A stretch of DNA of 64,000 nt from JBBEBE01 sp040882505 (GTDB lineage Bacteria > Bacteroidota > Rhodothermia > Balneolales > Balneolaceae), in the NCBI GenBank assembly GCA_040882505.1, contig JBBEBE010000006.1, forward strand, positions 69,675 through 133,674, given 5' to 3'. How positions within the stretch are numbered: position 1 is the stretch's first letter; each line of letters opens with the position of its first letter. A model generated the notes under the pieces. It did no database searches, was not told the DNA's origin, and saw only the letters and a program-made list of their open reading frames with translations. Of this stretch, positions 35,668 to 45,128 are shown piece by piece. A program made the translations under genes and the position numbers.

Positions 35668-38600
35668 TCAGGAGGCCGGAATGGTATCTATGTAAGTCGG
35701 TTCTCCGTTCGTTCGAACCAACGACGGAGGGATGGTTGGGTTTTTTTCACGATGGGATGCCCAAATCGATTGAATCACATGGGCCAATCCTCCGACCCAG
35801 GGTTCCTTGAACATCTCCCCGCTCATGATGACCCCGTCATCTTCGACCAGATGAACGTTCATCTCCCCTTTTGTGAATCCCGACCAGGCAGAAGCGGGGT
35901 CGGATGTAAACTTCTCCGTCAGTTTTCTGGAGAGAATCAAATCGACATCTCCCTTGAATTCTCTGTCCAGGCGGGCGATATACTCGTTGTGAGCCACCCG
36001 GTTGGCCAACTCCACATCCCGGAAGGAGGAGGGCATATCGATCTCCACGAACCGGTTGCACTGCAGGTAGAACCGGAATGCCTGTGTTCGGGCACTCTTG
36101 AGCGCCTTGTTGGACGCCTTCTCATAGAGATATCGAACCGAATCGGTCACGGAACGCTCTCGAATCTCTGCCCCGTGCGTCTGCTTTTTCTGCTCCAGGG
36201 AGACCTTTTGAAACGCCTGGATCACCTCCTCTTGCAACACCTTTGCATAGGCCCTTGGCAAGGGGTCAATCATCATGATTGGATCATAGGTTTCGCCAAT
36301 CTCGTCCAGCTTCCTGGCGATCTCCCGGGAGACCAGTGTCCCGTAGCAATAGCCTCCAAACGAGTAGGGCCCCTCGGGTTGAACCTCTCTCATCTCGGCG
36401 ACAATGCGCTCGGCCATCGCCTCAATCGAGGTTAACGGGGCCTCCTCGCCGGACAGACCGACGGACTGAACCCCGTAAAACGGTCGGTTCTTGCCCAGAC
36501 GGCGGGCCAATTCATTGAAAAACAGAACATTTCCGAAGTGCCCGTGGACACAGAAAAAAGGACGCTCGGTACCCTCTCCCTGGATCTTTACCAGCACGGA
36601 GGTGTGACTCGTATTCTCGGTTGATGCGTCCTTCGGAGGCTCGATCATGGCGGCTATCTGCTCGATGGTCGGAGCTTCAAACAGAGCCGAAAGCGGCAGC
36701 TGAATCCCCAACTTGTATTTGAGTTCGTCGAAGAGCTGGACGGCCACCAGGGAGTTCCCCCCGAGATCGAAGAAATTATCGTCTTTGTTGATCTGTTCGA
36801 TCCCCAGAAACTCCTGCCAAATATCTGTGAGTACCTCCACCATATTTCTCGTTTCCGGTTCATGAGTCCGATCCTCTTCGGGGACTCCATTCTCCGAACC
36901 GGCGTGTTCGGAAAGCAGCTCTGCGGTACCCGTCGGAGGGTCGATCCAACACCGCACCCGCTGAAACGCGTATGTCGGGAGCGATAGTTTATAGACCGGG
37001 TTCTCTTTGTAGACCCGCTCCCACTCGACCGGATACCCGCAGGACCAGAGTCTTCCCAATGCATTCTGCACAAAGACGTTGTCGTCCTGTACCAACTTGG
37101 GGTGTCTCACAGACTGCAGCAACACCTGCTCCGGTGGAATGTCTGGATGCTGTTTGGCCAACGTCGTGAGGATGTTTCCGGGGCCGACCTCCAGCAGGAT
37201 CCAGTCCGGTCGGTCGAACAGTTTTTCGACCGCTTCGGAAAACCGGACCGGATGTCGAATGTTGTCTGCCCAGTACTCCGGATTTGTGACATCGTCAGGA
37301 GCTCCCCAGTCTCCCTTGGCAGAGGAGACAATCGGGATCGTTGGTCGGCGAAAATTCATGGTCGCTACATACGTCCGATAGGTATCGAGTACCGGATCCA
37401 TCATATGGGAATGAAACGCATGCGATGTTTCGAGCAATCGGGTGTGAACCCCCTTTTCGTTCATCCGTTCCCGAATCCCCTCTACCGCTTCTTTGTCCCC
37501 CGATACAATACAGGAAGAGGGGGTATTGATCCCCGCAATGGACAGCCTGTCATTCAAATACTCTTCGACCTCGGATGGTGGAAGCATCACGGCCAGCATG
37601 GAGCCGGGTTCAAGCTCCTGCATGATGCTGCCTCGCTTGGCAATGAGTTGGAGTCCCGTTTCCAGATCAAAGACGCCCGCAATACAGGCCGCTGCAAATT
37701 CGCCCAGACTATGACCCAGTACGGCCGACGGGACAATTCCGAGATCCATCCAGAGCATCGCCAGTGCGTATTCGATGGAGAAGATGACCGGTTGTGTGTA
37801 CACCGTGTTGCTTATTTGACGACTCGCGTCTTCCTCCATGCCCGGTTCGGGGAAGAGCAGCGTACGGATATCCACATCCATGATCGGTATCAGAATCTCG
37901 GCGCATCGATCCAGATGATCCCGGAACACCGGATTCTGTTTGTACAGATCCAGGCTCATATTCACATATTGGGACCCCTGTCCCGGGAACAGAAAAACGA
38001 CCTCTCTTCCGTCTGCATGATCGGCGTAGGTTTTTACCGAGTCCCCGGGTCGTTTCTCCAGCTTTTCGATGGCATCGTCCCGATTTTCCACGGTGAGATA
38101 TCGTCGGGTAGTGAACTCCTTTCTTCCGGTTTGAAGGGTATAGGCAACATTCGAAAGTTTGGCATCCGGGTTCTCTTTCAGGAAGCCGGCCAGCTTCGTC
38201 GAGTAGTCATCCAGAGCCGATGCGTTCATCGCAGAAAATGTCAACAGAACCGGGCCCCGGTCTTCCACAACCGGCCGTTCAATGAGAGGAGCCTCTTCGA
38301 GAATGACGTGGGCGTTGGTCCCTCCCATTCCCAGGCTGGTCACCCCCGCACGCAACGGGGTTCCATTCTTCGACTCCCACTCTCTCAGAGAGTTATTGAC
38401 AAAGAAAGGGCTGTTTTCAAAATCGATGGCGGGATTGGGCTCCTCATAGTGAATGCTTGGCGGGAGCATCCTGTGCTTCATCGCCAAACACACCTTGATC
38501 AAGCCTGCAATGCCTGCTGCGGCATCCAAATGTCCAATATTCGGTTTGACCGACCCGATTCGGCAAAAGTGGTTTCGATCCGTGAATGCACGGTAGGCCT

Positions 38601-39594
38601 TGGTCAGGGCGCGAACCTCGATGGGGTCGCCAATGAGCGTCCCGGTCCCGTGCGTTTCGATATACGAGATCTCCTCGGCGTCTATACCGGAATTGGCGAG
38701 TGCGGCCACGATGACTTCGGCCTGCCCGTCTACACTGGGCGCCGTGTAATGTGTTTTCTTGGCGCCATCATTGTTGATGGCCGATCCCTTGATAACGGCA
38801 TAGATCTGATCTCCATCTGTGATCGCATCTTCGAAGCGTTTGAGCAAGACCACCCCGGCTCCACTCCCGAAGATGGTCCCGGTCGCTTTGGCGTCAAATG
38901 CCCGGCAGTGTCCGTCTTTTGTGAAGACATTGCCCTCCTGATAAAGATGACCCGCTTCGTGCGGAACCCAGACAGCCACTCCCCCCGCCAACGCCATGGA
39001 GCACTCCTCGCTGAGCAGGCTTTGAATCGCCAAATGTATCGATACCAAGCTGGTGGAACAGGCCGTTTGGACGGTCACGGCCGGCCCGTTCAAGTTCAAC
39101 TGATAGGAGACCCGATTGGCCAGAAAGCTGTTGTCATTGCCAACGACCGAGGAGAGAAACTCCGAGTAGAATCGTTGATGCACCCCACTGAAGACCATAT
39201 AGGAGTTGATGGCCGTCCCTCCGTAGACACCCACCGGCTTCTTGTAGGCGTGAGGGTTGTACCCGGCATCTTCGAACGCCTCCCAGCAGCACTCCAAGAA
39301 GAGTCGTTGCTGCGGATCCATCATGGCCCCCTCCCGGGGGGTATACCCAAAGAATCGGGCATCAAACCCGTCGTACTCGTCCAGAATGGGGGAGACACGC
39401 ACGTAGTTCGGATCCTTCAAAAGCTCGGGATGGACACCCGTGGCGAGTAGTCGCTCCTCTTCCAGATGAGTAAAACACTCCCGGCCGTTCTTCAGGTTCT
39501 CCCAATACTCGGCAACGGTCTTTGCCATTGGAAACCGTCCGGACATTCCAACGATGGCGATATCAAACTCTCTGTTCGTCTGATGGGTGTTCAC
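35668..39594 (-). CDS. Single-module type I polyketide synthase, KS-AT-ACP-TE
   Basis: 1,308 residues. KS (about 10-435): Cys179 in TACSTS, His315 in ETHGTGT, His355 in KPNIGHLD. AT (about 530-830): GHSLGE with Ser629 and HAFH at 725-728, the pattern of malonyl-CoA-selective domains. ACP (about 920-985): GGNSL with Ser948. TE (about 1005-1295): the nucleophile elbow reads GYCYG, so Cys1083 replaces Ser; an Asp is present in MMIDPLP; the region where the catalytic His is expected (DDGVIMSGEMFKEPWV) shows no His. There are no KR, DH or ER domains. Starts with GTG at 39594, 27 bp after the FkbH-like gene. Product unknown; loaded glyceryl-ACP from its neighbour is a likely building block. Confidence 0.92.
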   Translation of the reverse strand: MNTHQTNREFDIAIVGMSGRFPMAKTVAEYWENLKNGRECFTHLEEERLLATGVHPELLKDPNYVRVSPILDEYDGFDARFFGYTPREGAMMDPQQRLFLECCWEAFEDAGYNPHAYKKPVGVYGGTAINSYMVFSGVHQRFYSEFLSSVVGNDNSFLANRVSYQLNLNGPAVTVQTACSTSLVSIHLAIQSLLSEECSMALAGGVAVWVPHEAGHLYQEGNVFTKDGHCRAFDAKATGTIFGSGAGVVLLKRFEDAITDGDQIYAVIKGSAINNDGAKKTHYTAPSVDGQAEVIVAALANSGIDAEEISYIETHGTGTLIGDPIEVRALTKAYRAFTDRNHFCRIGSVKPNIGHLDAAAGIAGLIKVCLAMKHRMLPPSIHYEEPNPAIDFENSPFFVNNSLREWESKNGTPLRAGVTSLGMGGTNAHVILEEAPLIERPVVEDRGPVLLTFSAMNASALDDYSTKLAGFLKENPDAKLSNVAYTLQTGRKEFTTRRYLTVENRDDAIEKLEKRPGDSVKTYADHADGREVVFLFPGQGSQYVNMSLDLYKQNPVFRDHLDRCAEILIPIMDVDIRTLLFPEPGMEEDASRQISNTVYTQPVIFSIEYALAMLWMDLGIVPSAVLGHSLGEFAAACIAGVFDLETGLQLIAKRGSIMQELEPGSMLAVMLPPSEVEEYLNDRLSIAGINTPSSCIVSGDKEAVEGIRERMNEKGVHTRLLETSHAFHSHMMDPVLDTYRTYVATMNFRRPTIPIVSSAKGDWGAPDDVTNPEYWADNIRHPVRFSEAVEKLFDRPDWILLEVGPGNILTTLAKQHPDIPPEQVLLQSVRHPKLVQDDNVFVQNALGRLWSCGYPVEWERVYKENPVYKLSLPTYAFQRVRCWIDPPTGTAELLSEHAGSENGVPEEDRTHEPETRNMVEVLTDIWQEFLGIEQINKDDNFFDLGGNSLVAVQLFDELKYKLGIQLPLSALFEAPTIEQIAAMIEPPKDASTENTSHTSVLVKIQGEGTERPFFCVHGHFGNVLFFNELARRLGKNRPFYGVQSVGLSGEEAPLTSIEAMAERIVAEMREVQPEGPYSFGGYCYGTLVSREIARKLDEIGETYDPIMMIDPLPRAYAKVLQEEVIQAFQKVSLEQKKQTHGAEIRERSVTDSVRYLYEKASNKALKSARTQAFRFYLQCNRFVEIDMPSSFRDVELANRVAHNEYIARLDREFKGDVDLILSRKLTEKFTSDPASAWSGFTKGEMNVHLVEDDGVIMSGEMFKEPWVGGLAHVIQSIWASHREKNPTIPPSLVRTNGEPTYIDTIPAS

Positions 39595-39621
39595 AGCAAT
39601 TCCATATTGATTGTTGTCTGG

Positions 39622-41865
39622 TTACTCTCGGCGCCGGAGTCGATTCCGTCTGGATTCGCTTCGTTTGAGGATCCAGTCAAATTCTGCGGGTTGTGTCTCC
39701 TTGTTTTCTACCAGGTCTGCCAACGAGCGGATCGTGGAGTGTTCGAAAAGACTGACAATGGACAGGTTCTTGTTGAACCGTTCATTCAATTGCGAGAGGA
39801 CCTCGACGGCTTTCAGGGAGGTGCCTCCCACAGCAAAGAAGTGTTCATCGGGCCCGATGTGGGGTCGTCCCAAAAGGTTCGTCCAGATCCCGGTAATGAT
39901 TTGGACCGGATCCTGGTCGGAAGCGGATGAGGTCGATGGCTGCCCGTTTCTGGACGCTTCCTTGGGATAGACCAAGGCATGGATCTTCGATGGGTGATGG
40001 AGCTCGTTTGCAATGTGTTCAAAGATCCGATCCGGGTGTGCAGACGGTCTTCCTGTATCCGTTGACTCGCTTTTTCGGGGACCCTCATGCCCGTCGGGGT
40101 TGGACTCGTCCGGGGTGTAGGTGAGGCCGTTCACATATGTCGAGGGCAGCAAGTAGCCACCATCGGTGGTCGGGATGGTGGCTGCCAGACCCCGGAGAAC
40201 CGACTTCAGAAACGTTCGGGCGGGCCGATTTTTCTCGCTACCAGCAAACTGAATATCGACGATCTCCAGGCCTTGAGTGTGGGCGGACTCACCGATGGAT
40301 GCAAGCATTCGGTGTTCGACACCCCGGCCCAGAACCCGGCAGCTGAGCATGAACGAGTCGAGCAAGATGCGGTCCGGTTCCACCCGGAAGATCAATGCCC
40401 CGACCAGTCCATAATCACCAAAGCGGTCCCGAACCCTGCAGACCTTGCAGACATAGCTCTCCTTGTCGATCAGCTCCCGGATCTCTTTCTCACTTCGCCG
40501 GATGGTTGTAAAATTGAATTGATTGGTCCGGTAGGTGAGCTGGGACACCCGCGGGATCTCTTCGGGAGTCGCATCCGTGATCCGGATCTGGAGGTCGAGC
40601 CCGTCTATGAACGCTTTGAGTGACGAGCTGCGTTGTTGCAGGCTGGATCGTTGAAGGTTCTCTTTGTAGAGCTGTGTCCGTTTTTTGTCTTCGCTCGTGG
40701 ATGTCAGGCTGTCGAAGACCCAGGTATGATCCAGGAACCGGCCAAAATCTTCAGGGCTCTCCGGGAGGTTGAGTGTGAAGACCTCCGGACAATTGGCCCG
40801 AACCTCGGCGCACTCGACCGGGTTGTCATCGATGAAGATGAAGCTGTCCAGCCCCAGGTTCAGCTCGTCGGCCAGCTCCCGCAGATTTCGGGATTTGGGC
40901 TCCCAGTTGATCCTGGAGGTGACAATGTCCTCGGATCTGATGAGCATGTCTGTACGTTCGCGGAACACCCGGTCCACATCTTCCCGAACATTCTTGCTGC
41001 ACAGACAGAGAATCTTCCCGGAGGCTTTCTGTTCGAGCATGAAGGAGTGGAGGGAGGCGTAGGGTCCGGACAGGTCCAACTGTTCAGGAGAGACTTCGCC
41101 GCAGACTCCGCCCCACAAGGTGTTGTCGCAATCCAGTACGATCACTTTGTAGGGAGTTTGCCGGCTGGCCATCAGATTTCTGAATACGGATGTGGCCAAC
41201 GAGGTGAAATACTCGTTCTTGAACGGGATGTGCCCCAATTGGTCTCTTTGAACGTCCTCGTAGTCGTCGACGCCGTATGTTTTGTCGATGTCATCGGTCG
41301 TGGTGACATGGATATGGGTGTAGCTCGCCAGTTCGTTTTTTATGAATTGCTCGTAGTAGGCCTGATTCTCCGGACGTATCCGTGAATTCCTGGAATTCCG
41401 TGCAATGGTGACAAAGAGCGGGGAGTCGACGATGGATGCCGCCGTGACCGCGAATGATTTCAGGTCGTGGATGTTCGATACAATATGACTGTGGAGTGAC
41501 AACTCGCCGGAGAACGACAGGTTTCGGATCCAGTCATCGGTTCTCAGTAGAAGGACTCTTGCATCCTGATCCGGTTGATTGAGAGAAGACTGCGGGTCCA
41601 ACAGTTCCTGAAAGACTTGATCATAGGGCGAGAACCGGACGGTCGTTTCGTATCCGAATGTCTCGCCCCAGAATTTGAGCGGGTCTTCGAGAGGATGACT
41701 GGTAAATGTGGATGCAATGGAGATCTTCAGGGAGTTCTTCCCGTTTTTGGTTGTCTCGGGTATCGGGGTGGTGTGTGGGGCAATATTCGGCCCCGGAATG
41801 ATCATAGGGGCACTGTTTGTACGGGCTGGTTTTACGTCCACAACCGGGTCTCCTTTTTTGTCCAT
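39622..41865 (-). CDS. FkbH-like HAD-IIIC glyceryl-ACP synthase fused to a carrier protein
   Basis: 747 residues: N-terminal region (about 45-235) typical of FkbH proteins, HAD subfamily IIIC catalytic core with VLDCDNTLWGGVCGE (Asp245, Asp247) and FIDDNPVEC, a GNAT-like region (YRTNQFNFTT) near 430-580, a linker, and a C-terminal acyl carrier domain (about 650-720) with GGTSL, Ser683. FkbH enzymes take glycerate from 1,3-bisphosphoglycerate, dephosphorylate it and load it on an ACP, giving methoxymalonyl units or tetronate precursors. Having its own ACP suggests it loads itself. It heads the operon FkbH-PKS-PPTase. A 34-nt hairpin ends two bases before its ATG. No O-methyltransferase or dehydrogenases for methoxymalonate adjoin. 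Confidence 0.88.
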   Translation of the reverse strand: MDKKGDPVVDVKPARTNSAPMIIPGPNIAPHTTPIPETTKNGKNSLKISIASTFTSHPLEDPLKFWGETFGYETTVRFSPYDQVFQELLDPQSSLNQPDQDARVLLLRTDDWIRNLSFSGELSLHSHIVSNIHDLKSFAVTAASIVDSPLFVTIARNSRNSRIRPENQAYYEQFIKNELASYTHIHVTTTDDIDKTYGVDDYEDVQRDQLGHIPFKNEYFTSLATSVFRNLMASRQTPYKVIVLDCDNTLWGGVCGEVSPEQLDLSGPYASLHSFMLEQKASGKILCLCSKNVREDVDRVFRERTDMLIRSEDIVTSRINWEPKSRNLRELADELNLGLDSFIFIDDNPVECAEVRANCPEVFTLNLPESPEDFGRFLDHTWVFDSLTSTSEDKKRTQLYKENLQRSSLQQRSSSLKAFIDGLDLQIRITDATPEEIPRVSQLTYRTNQFNFTTIRRSEKEIRELIDKESYVCKVCRVRDRFGDYGLVGALIFRVEPDRILLDSFMLSCRVLGRGVEHRMLASIGESAHTQGLEIVDIQFAGSEKNRPARTFLKSVLRGLAATIPTTDGGYLLPSTYVNGLTYTPDESNPDGHEGPRKSESTDTGRPSAHPDRIFEHIANELHHPSKIHALVYPKEASRNGQPSTSSASDQDPVQIITGIWTNLLGRPHIGPDEHFFAVGGTSLKAVEVLSQLNERFNKNLSIVSLFEHSTIRSLADLVENKETQPAEFDWILKRSESRRNRLRRRE

Positions 41866-42320
41866 GGAATGTTGTCAATGACACTGCATTTACAACATTC
41901 ATACCAATCTGGATCTCCATGGAGGAGCGGGTGATTTCTCTGAAGGGAAAGGGTCGTTCTGGCGTCAGGGGAGGGGTTTTGGCAACGAAATTTCCGGAAC
42001 AGGCAGGGTGGCTACCCGCACACCGCTTGCCCATCCAGGGGCATAATTACACACTCGAAAGGCGCAGTTTTACACGGGGGAGGAGTGGTGGGTGTCCAAT
42101 TTTTCAGGGTCTTCTGTATCGTCTTATACCACAACTCGTTCGCATGAAAACCGCTATTTCCGGGAGTTAAACGGAACATTTATGTCGAATTGGTCGAAAA
42201 ACTGGGGATCATTTGTATTAAAAAAATTTAACAATTATTATCGGGGGTGAATTGGGTTCGCAAATTGTGTTTCTGCCCAACACATTATGGCTTTTCTCCA
42301 CAACTTAATATTTGGTTGAT
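41866..42320. other. Intergenic region between FkbH-like and outer-membrane-protein genes
   Basis: 455 bp between divergent genes. The end next to the FkbH-like gene holds a strong hairpin (separate entry). The end next to the porin-like gene is very AT-rich (runs of A and T near 42210-42240) and should hold its promoter. I see no gene or RNA with recognisable structure in the middle part. Confidence 0.6.
41867..41900. promoter_or_regulatory. 34-nt near-perfect palindrome abutting the FkbH-like start codon
   Basis: GAATGTTGT at 41867-41875 and ACAACATTC at 41892-41900 are perfectly complementary; inside, AATG pairs with CATT after one mismatch, leaving a 6-base loop. On the minus strand the structure ends two bases before the ATG at 41865, exactly where a ribosome would bind. 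It may be an operator or an RNA switch controlling translation. Confidence 0.7.
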
Positions 42321-43910
42321 ATGTCCTATCTGAACAGCAAACCCTTCGTTTTGGCCATCCTATGGATTGGTGTTTTCGGTATCACTCAGATTCAAGCACA
42401 GTCGAGCAGTCACGCACTCCGAATGAGTTCTCAAATGCCAGGTCAAAGTGCACAGAGTATTGGTCAGGCAGGATCGTCTGTCGCCCAATTTCATGGATTT
42501 GGGTCCCACATTCAGAACCCGGCAACTCCCGCGCTCATCAATCGAAGTGCTGCATCCATTGGATTTGCCAGTAGAAATATGGAACAGGAATCGCTCTATC
42601 TCGGGCAATGGTCGAATGATCAAGGTGGGCAGTATGCATTGACACATGCTGGATATGATCATCATGGAGAGACGTCATGGCGAACGATCTCTATCGGTGG
42701 TGGGTACACACAGACGGCAGATTACAATCGGGCATTCACTGTTTCAGGATTCAATGATTTAACGAGTCGAACTTTCCAATCGTTGAATGATTATAGTGCC
42801 AATGCGGCCTATGATGCATACGCACTGGATGAAGACGGGAATGCCGATTTGAGATCCATCTATGAGGTTGGGGGCTTCGAAGGAGTCAATCAGTTTACAC
42901 GCTGGACCGGCCAGGGGCATAGTGGAGAGTACAGTGCTTATATTGCGACCGAGTTTGTGGAAGACCTGTTCGTCGGTATTTCAGGAAGTATTCCGGTAAG
43001 TAACTATTCTCTGTCTACCATACTGACGGAGCGAGGGGGCGACTATTATTCTGGCGAGAACGGTACTGGAACTTATAATGTAGATCAAGTTCTCTATGAA
43101 GAGCGTGTTGACGTGAGTGCCCAAGGGGTACTTGGTCGAATCGGTATTGTATATACAGGGCTCGATGCTTTGGATGTGGGGGCTAGCTACACGACGACCA
43201 CTCGATGGAAGGTTGATGAAGACCGGTTTACACAAATTCAGACGAGTTTCGACGGGCCTGTAACACTTGATGGCCAGGAGCTACAGCAGGAGACTGTTTT
43301 TGAGAGCGAACTTGAGGGGAGGATATCGTATGAAGTAACATCGCCAGCTCGATATCAAATTGGATTTGCTACCAAAGAGTCCTTCGGTATCCCGTGGATG
43401 ACACTCTTTGCAACAGGTGAATATATTGACTACGGACGCATTGACTTGAGTGATTTTGAAGCTCCAGATCTGGACGACGAGCGTCCCGTCAATGGGAACA
43501 GCAACAATTATCTACAAGGGGCAGACTATCGGCAGATGCAAATAAACGAGAACAACACCGTAGCCGATGAGTTTCTGTCTGTCTGGAATTTCCGGGGCGG
43601 GGTTGCTCTCACCGGGCACGATACATTCGAGCCAAGGATCGGATATTCCCGTATCGGGAACAATCTTCGATCCCAACGCGAGAACGTCAAACAGTATGTT
43701 AGTGCAGGTTTAGGTATTGGAGTTCATGAACGATTGGTACTCGATATCGGTGTTCGATATGGGTTCTGGGAGGAGTCCTCAGACCTTTATCGTGTGGATG
43801 CCGAAACCGATCGTGTCATAGTGGATGGTGAGGCGATCAACTTCTCTGAAACCGTTCGTCAAGATGTACAGAGTATTCACGGCGCTATCGGATTGAGTGT
43901 TCAACTTTGA
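42321..43910 (+). CDS. FadL/OmpP1-like outer-membrane beta-barrel protein
   Basis: 529 residues. Signal peptide ends IQAQS; then comes the FadL/TodX-type opening in which short helices precede the barrel (GQAGSSVAQFHGFGSHIQNPA), followed by many alternating strands (for example SAYIATEFVEDLFVGISGSIPV and LDVGASYTTTTRWKV). The C-terminus SIHGAIGLSVQL ends in an aromatic-poor strand. Such proteins transport hydrophobic molecules. Sitting between two polyketide/lipid operons, it might move their products or precursors, but it could be unrelated. Base composition is lower in GC than the flanking genes. ATG 42321 is preferred over an upstream TTG. Confidence 0.75.
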   Translation: MSYLNSKPFVLAILWIGVFGITQIQAQSSSHALRMSSQMPGQSAQSIGQAGSSVAQFHGFGSHIQNPATPALINRSAASIGFASRNMEQESLYLGQWSNDQGGQYALTHAGYDHHGETSWRTISIGGGYTQTADYNRAFTVSGFNDLTSRTFQSLNDYSANAAYDAYALDEDGNADLRSIYEVGGFEGVNQFTRWTGQGHSGEYSAYIATEFVEDLFVGISGSIPVSNYSLSTILTERGGDYYSGENGTGTYNVDQVLYEERVDVSAQGVLGRIGIVYTGLDALDVGASYTTTTRWKVDEDRFTQIQTSFDGPVTLDGQELQQETVFESELEGRISYEVTSPARYQIGFATKESFGIPWMTLFATGEYIDYGRIDLSDFEAPDLDDERPVNGNSNNYLQGADYRQMQINENNTVADEFLSVWNFRGGVALTGHDTFEPRIGYSRIGNNLRSQRENVKQYVSAGLGIGVHERLVLDIGVRYGFWEESSDLYRVDAETDRVIVDGEAINFSETVRQDVQSIHGAIGLSVQL

Positions 43911-43976
43911 TGGGTATCCCGAGAACCTGGTCGACTGATGAGCGACTCATGGTGTTCGTTCTTACGGATACCCCCT

Positions 43977-45128
43977 TCAAAGAGGCCATCGCCCCAATCC
44001 CCTCATGGTAAAGAGGTTGGCCATGAGAGGGTTGAGAGGGGTGTTTACAAGTGTCTGTAGCAGGATCTTGCGAAGTGCGGGAATGCGTTGTCTGCGTCCC
44101 ATCGCCATGTTTATTTCGGCGCGACGGGCGGCCTGCGTCGCGATTCGATGCTGTTGGGTCGAATATCGAGTCAAACGACCTTCGCGTTTCAGCACCATCT
44201 CGTCCCGCAGGGCCACTCCCAGCGACGCCGCTCCGATCCAACCCAGGTTCATTCCCTGGCCGCCGATCGGGCTGACGACATGCGCGGCGTCTCCGGCCAG
44301 AATCACGCGACCCAGAACCAGGGAATCAGCCAGTTGTCGATACGTTCCGAAACTGCTCACCATTTCGGCCCGGTCCGGATCCAGGGAGACGCCCAATCGT
44401 TCGCGGATTCGGCGGGTGAGCGCAGCCCCGCCTACCTGTTTTAGATAGCGGTCCGTTTTCACCACCCAGCGCCGCCGGTGCCCCGGGAGAGGAAACGACT
44501 CGATCAGGCCCTCTCGGTGCAGGTAGACAACAGCCGCTTCGTCCGGGTGGTCGGAATCGGGAAGATCCCCCATGATATAGGTGTCTGGATATCGTTTCGT
44601 CTGGATCGGAATTCCGGCAAGACTCCGTACGGAGCTGTTTTTCCCATCGCAGCCAACCACTCGGTTCACAAACACCTCCTGTGGCCCATCGGGCGTGTCA
44701 AACTGAAGCCTCTGCCCGTCAACCTCTTCTGCCATGTCGGACAGCCTCCATCCCCGGTGCAGAGCTCCGGGAGCCACCCGATTCAACGCCTCTTCAAGGA
44801 TCTTCTCCGTCTGGTCCTGCGGAAGGGCGAGAATAAAATTCCACGGTCCCGGCAACGAGTCGAACCGAATGGTTCCAATCGGCTCTCGATCGTGAAACGC
44901 CACGCCCCGGTGGATGGAGAGTCCCTGTCTCAGAAACGGGTCTGTCAGCTCGAGATCATTCAATAGCTCCAATGAAACGGGATGAATCCCCAGAGAGCGG
45001 GAGTGAGGGTGAATCTCTGAGCGCTCTTCGAAGATCTGAAACGCGATCCCCAGACGGTGAAGGGTTAGGCCGAGGAAGAGACCCACGGCTCCGGCACCGA
45101 CGATGGCTACAGGAAGGGATTCACGCAT
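43977..45128 (-). CDS. FAD-dependent aromatic monooxygenase (SrsC/UbiH-like)
   Basis: 383 residues of the PHBH/UbiH flavoprotein fold: GAGAVGLFLGLTL dinucleotide motif at the N-terminus, the DG motif (VVGCDGKNSSVR), and AGDAAHVVSPIGGQGMNLG for FAD ribityl binding. It probably hydroxylates a phenolic lipid, giving a hydroquinone that oxidises to a quinone, as SrsC does in Streptomyces griseus. The start at 45128 overlaps the methyltransferase stop by eight bases; the open frame upstream of it belongs to the methyltransferase region. Third gene of the type III PKS operon. Confidence 0.87.
   Translation of the reverse strand: MRESLPVAIVGAGAVGLFLGLTLHRLGIAFQIFEERSEIHPHSRSLGIHPVSLELLNDLELTDPFLRQGLSIHRGVAFHDREPIGTIRFDSLPGPWNFILALPQDQTEKILEEALNRVAPGALHRGWRLSDMAEEVDGQRLQFDTPDGPQEVFVNRVVGCDGKNSSVRSLAGIPIQTKRYPDTYIMGDLPDSDHPDEAAVVYLHREGLIESFPLPGHRRRWVVKTDRYLKQVGGAALTRRIRERLGVSLDPDRAEMVSSFGTYRQLADSLVLGRVILAGDAAHVVSPIGGQGMNLGWIGAASLGVALRDEMVLKREGRLTRYSTQQHRIATQAARRAEINMAMGRRQRIPALRKILLQTLVNTPLNPLMANLFTMRGLGRWPL

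Noticed and set aside
37102..39450. 782-codon open frame on the + strand inside the PKS gene
   Set aside because: It lies antisense to a clear KS-AT coding region, has low-complexity odd composition and no ribosome site or family feature. Long shadows are expected opposite GC-rich genes.
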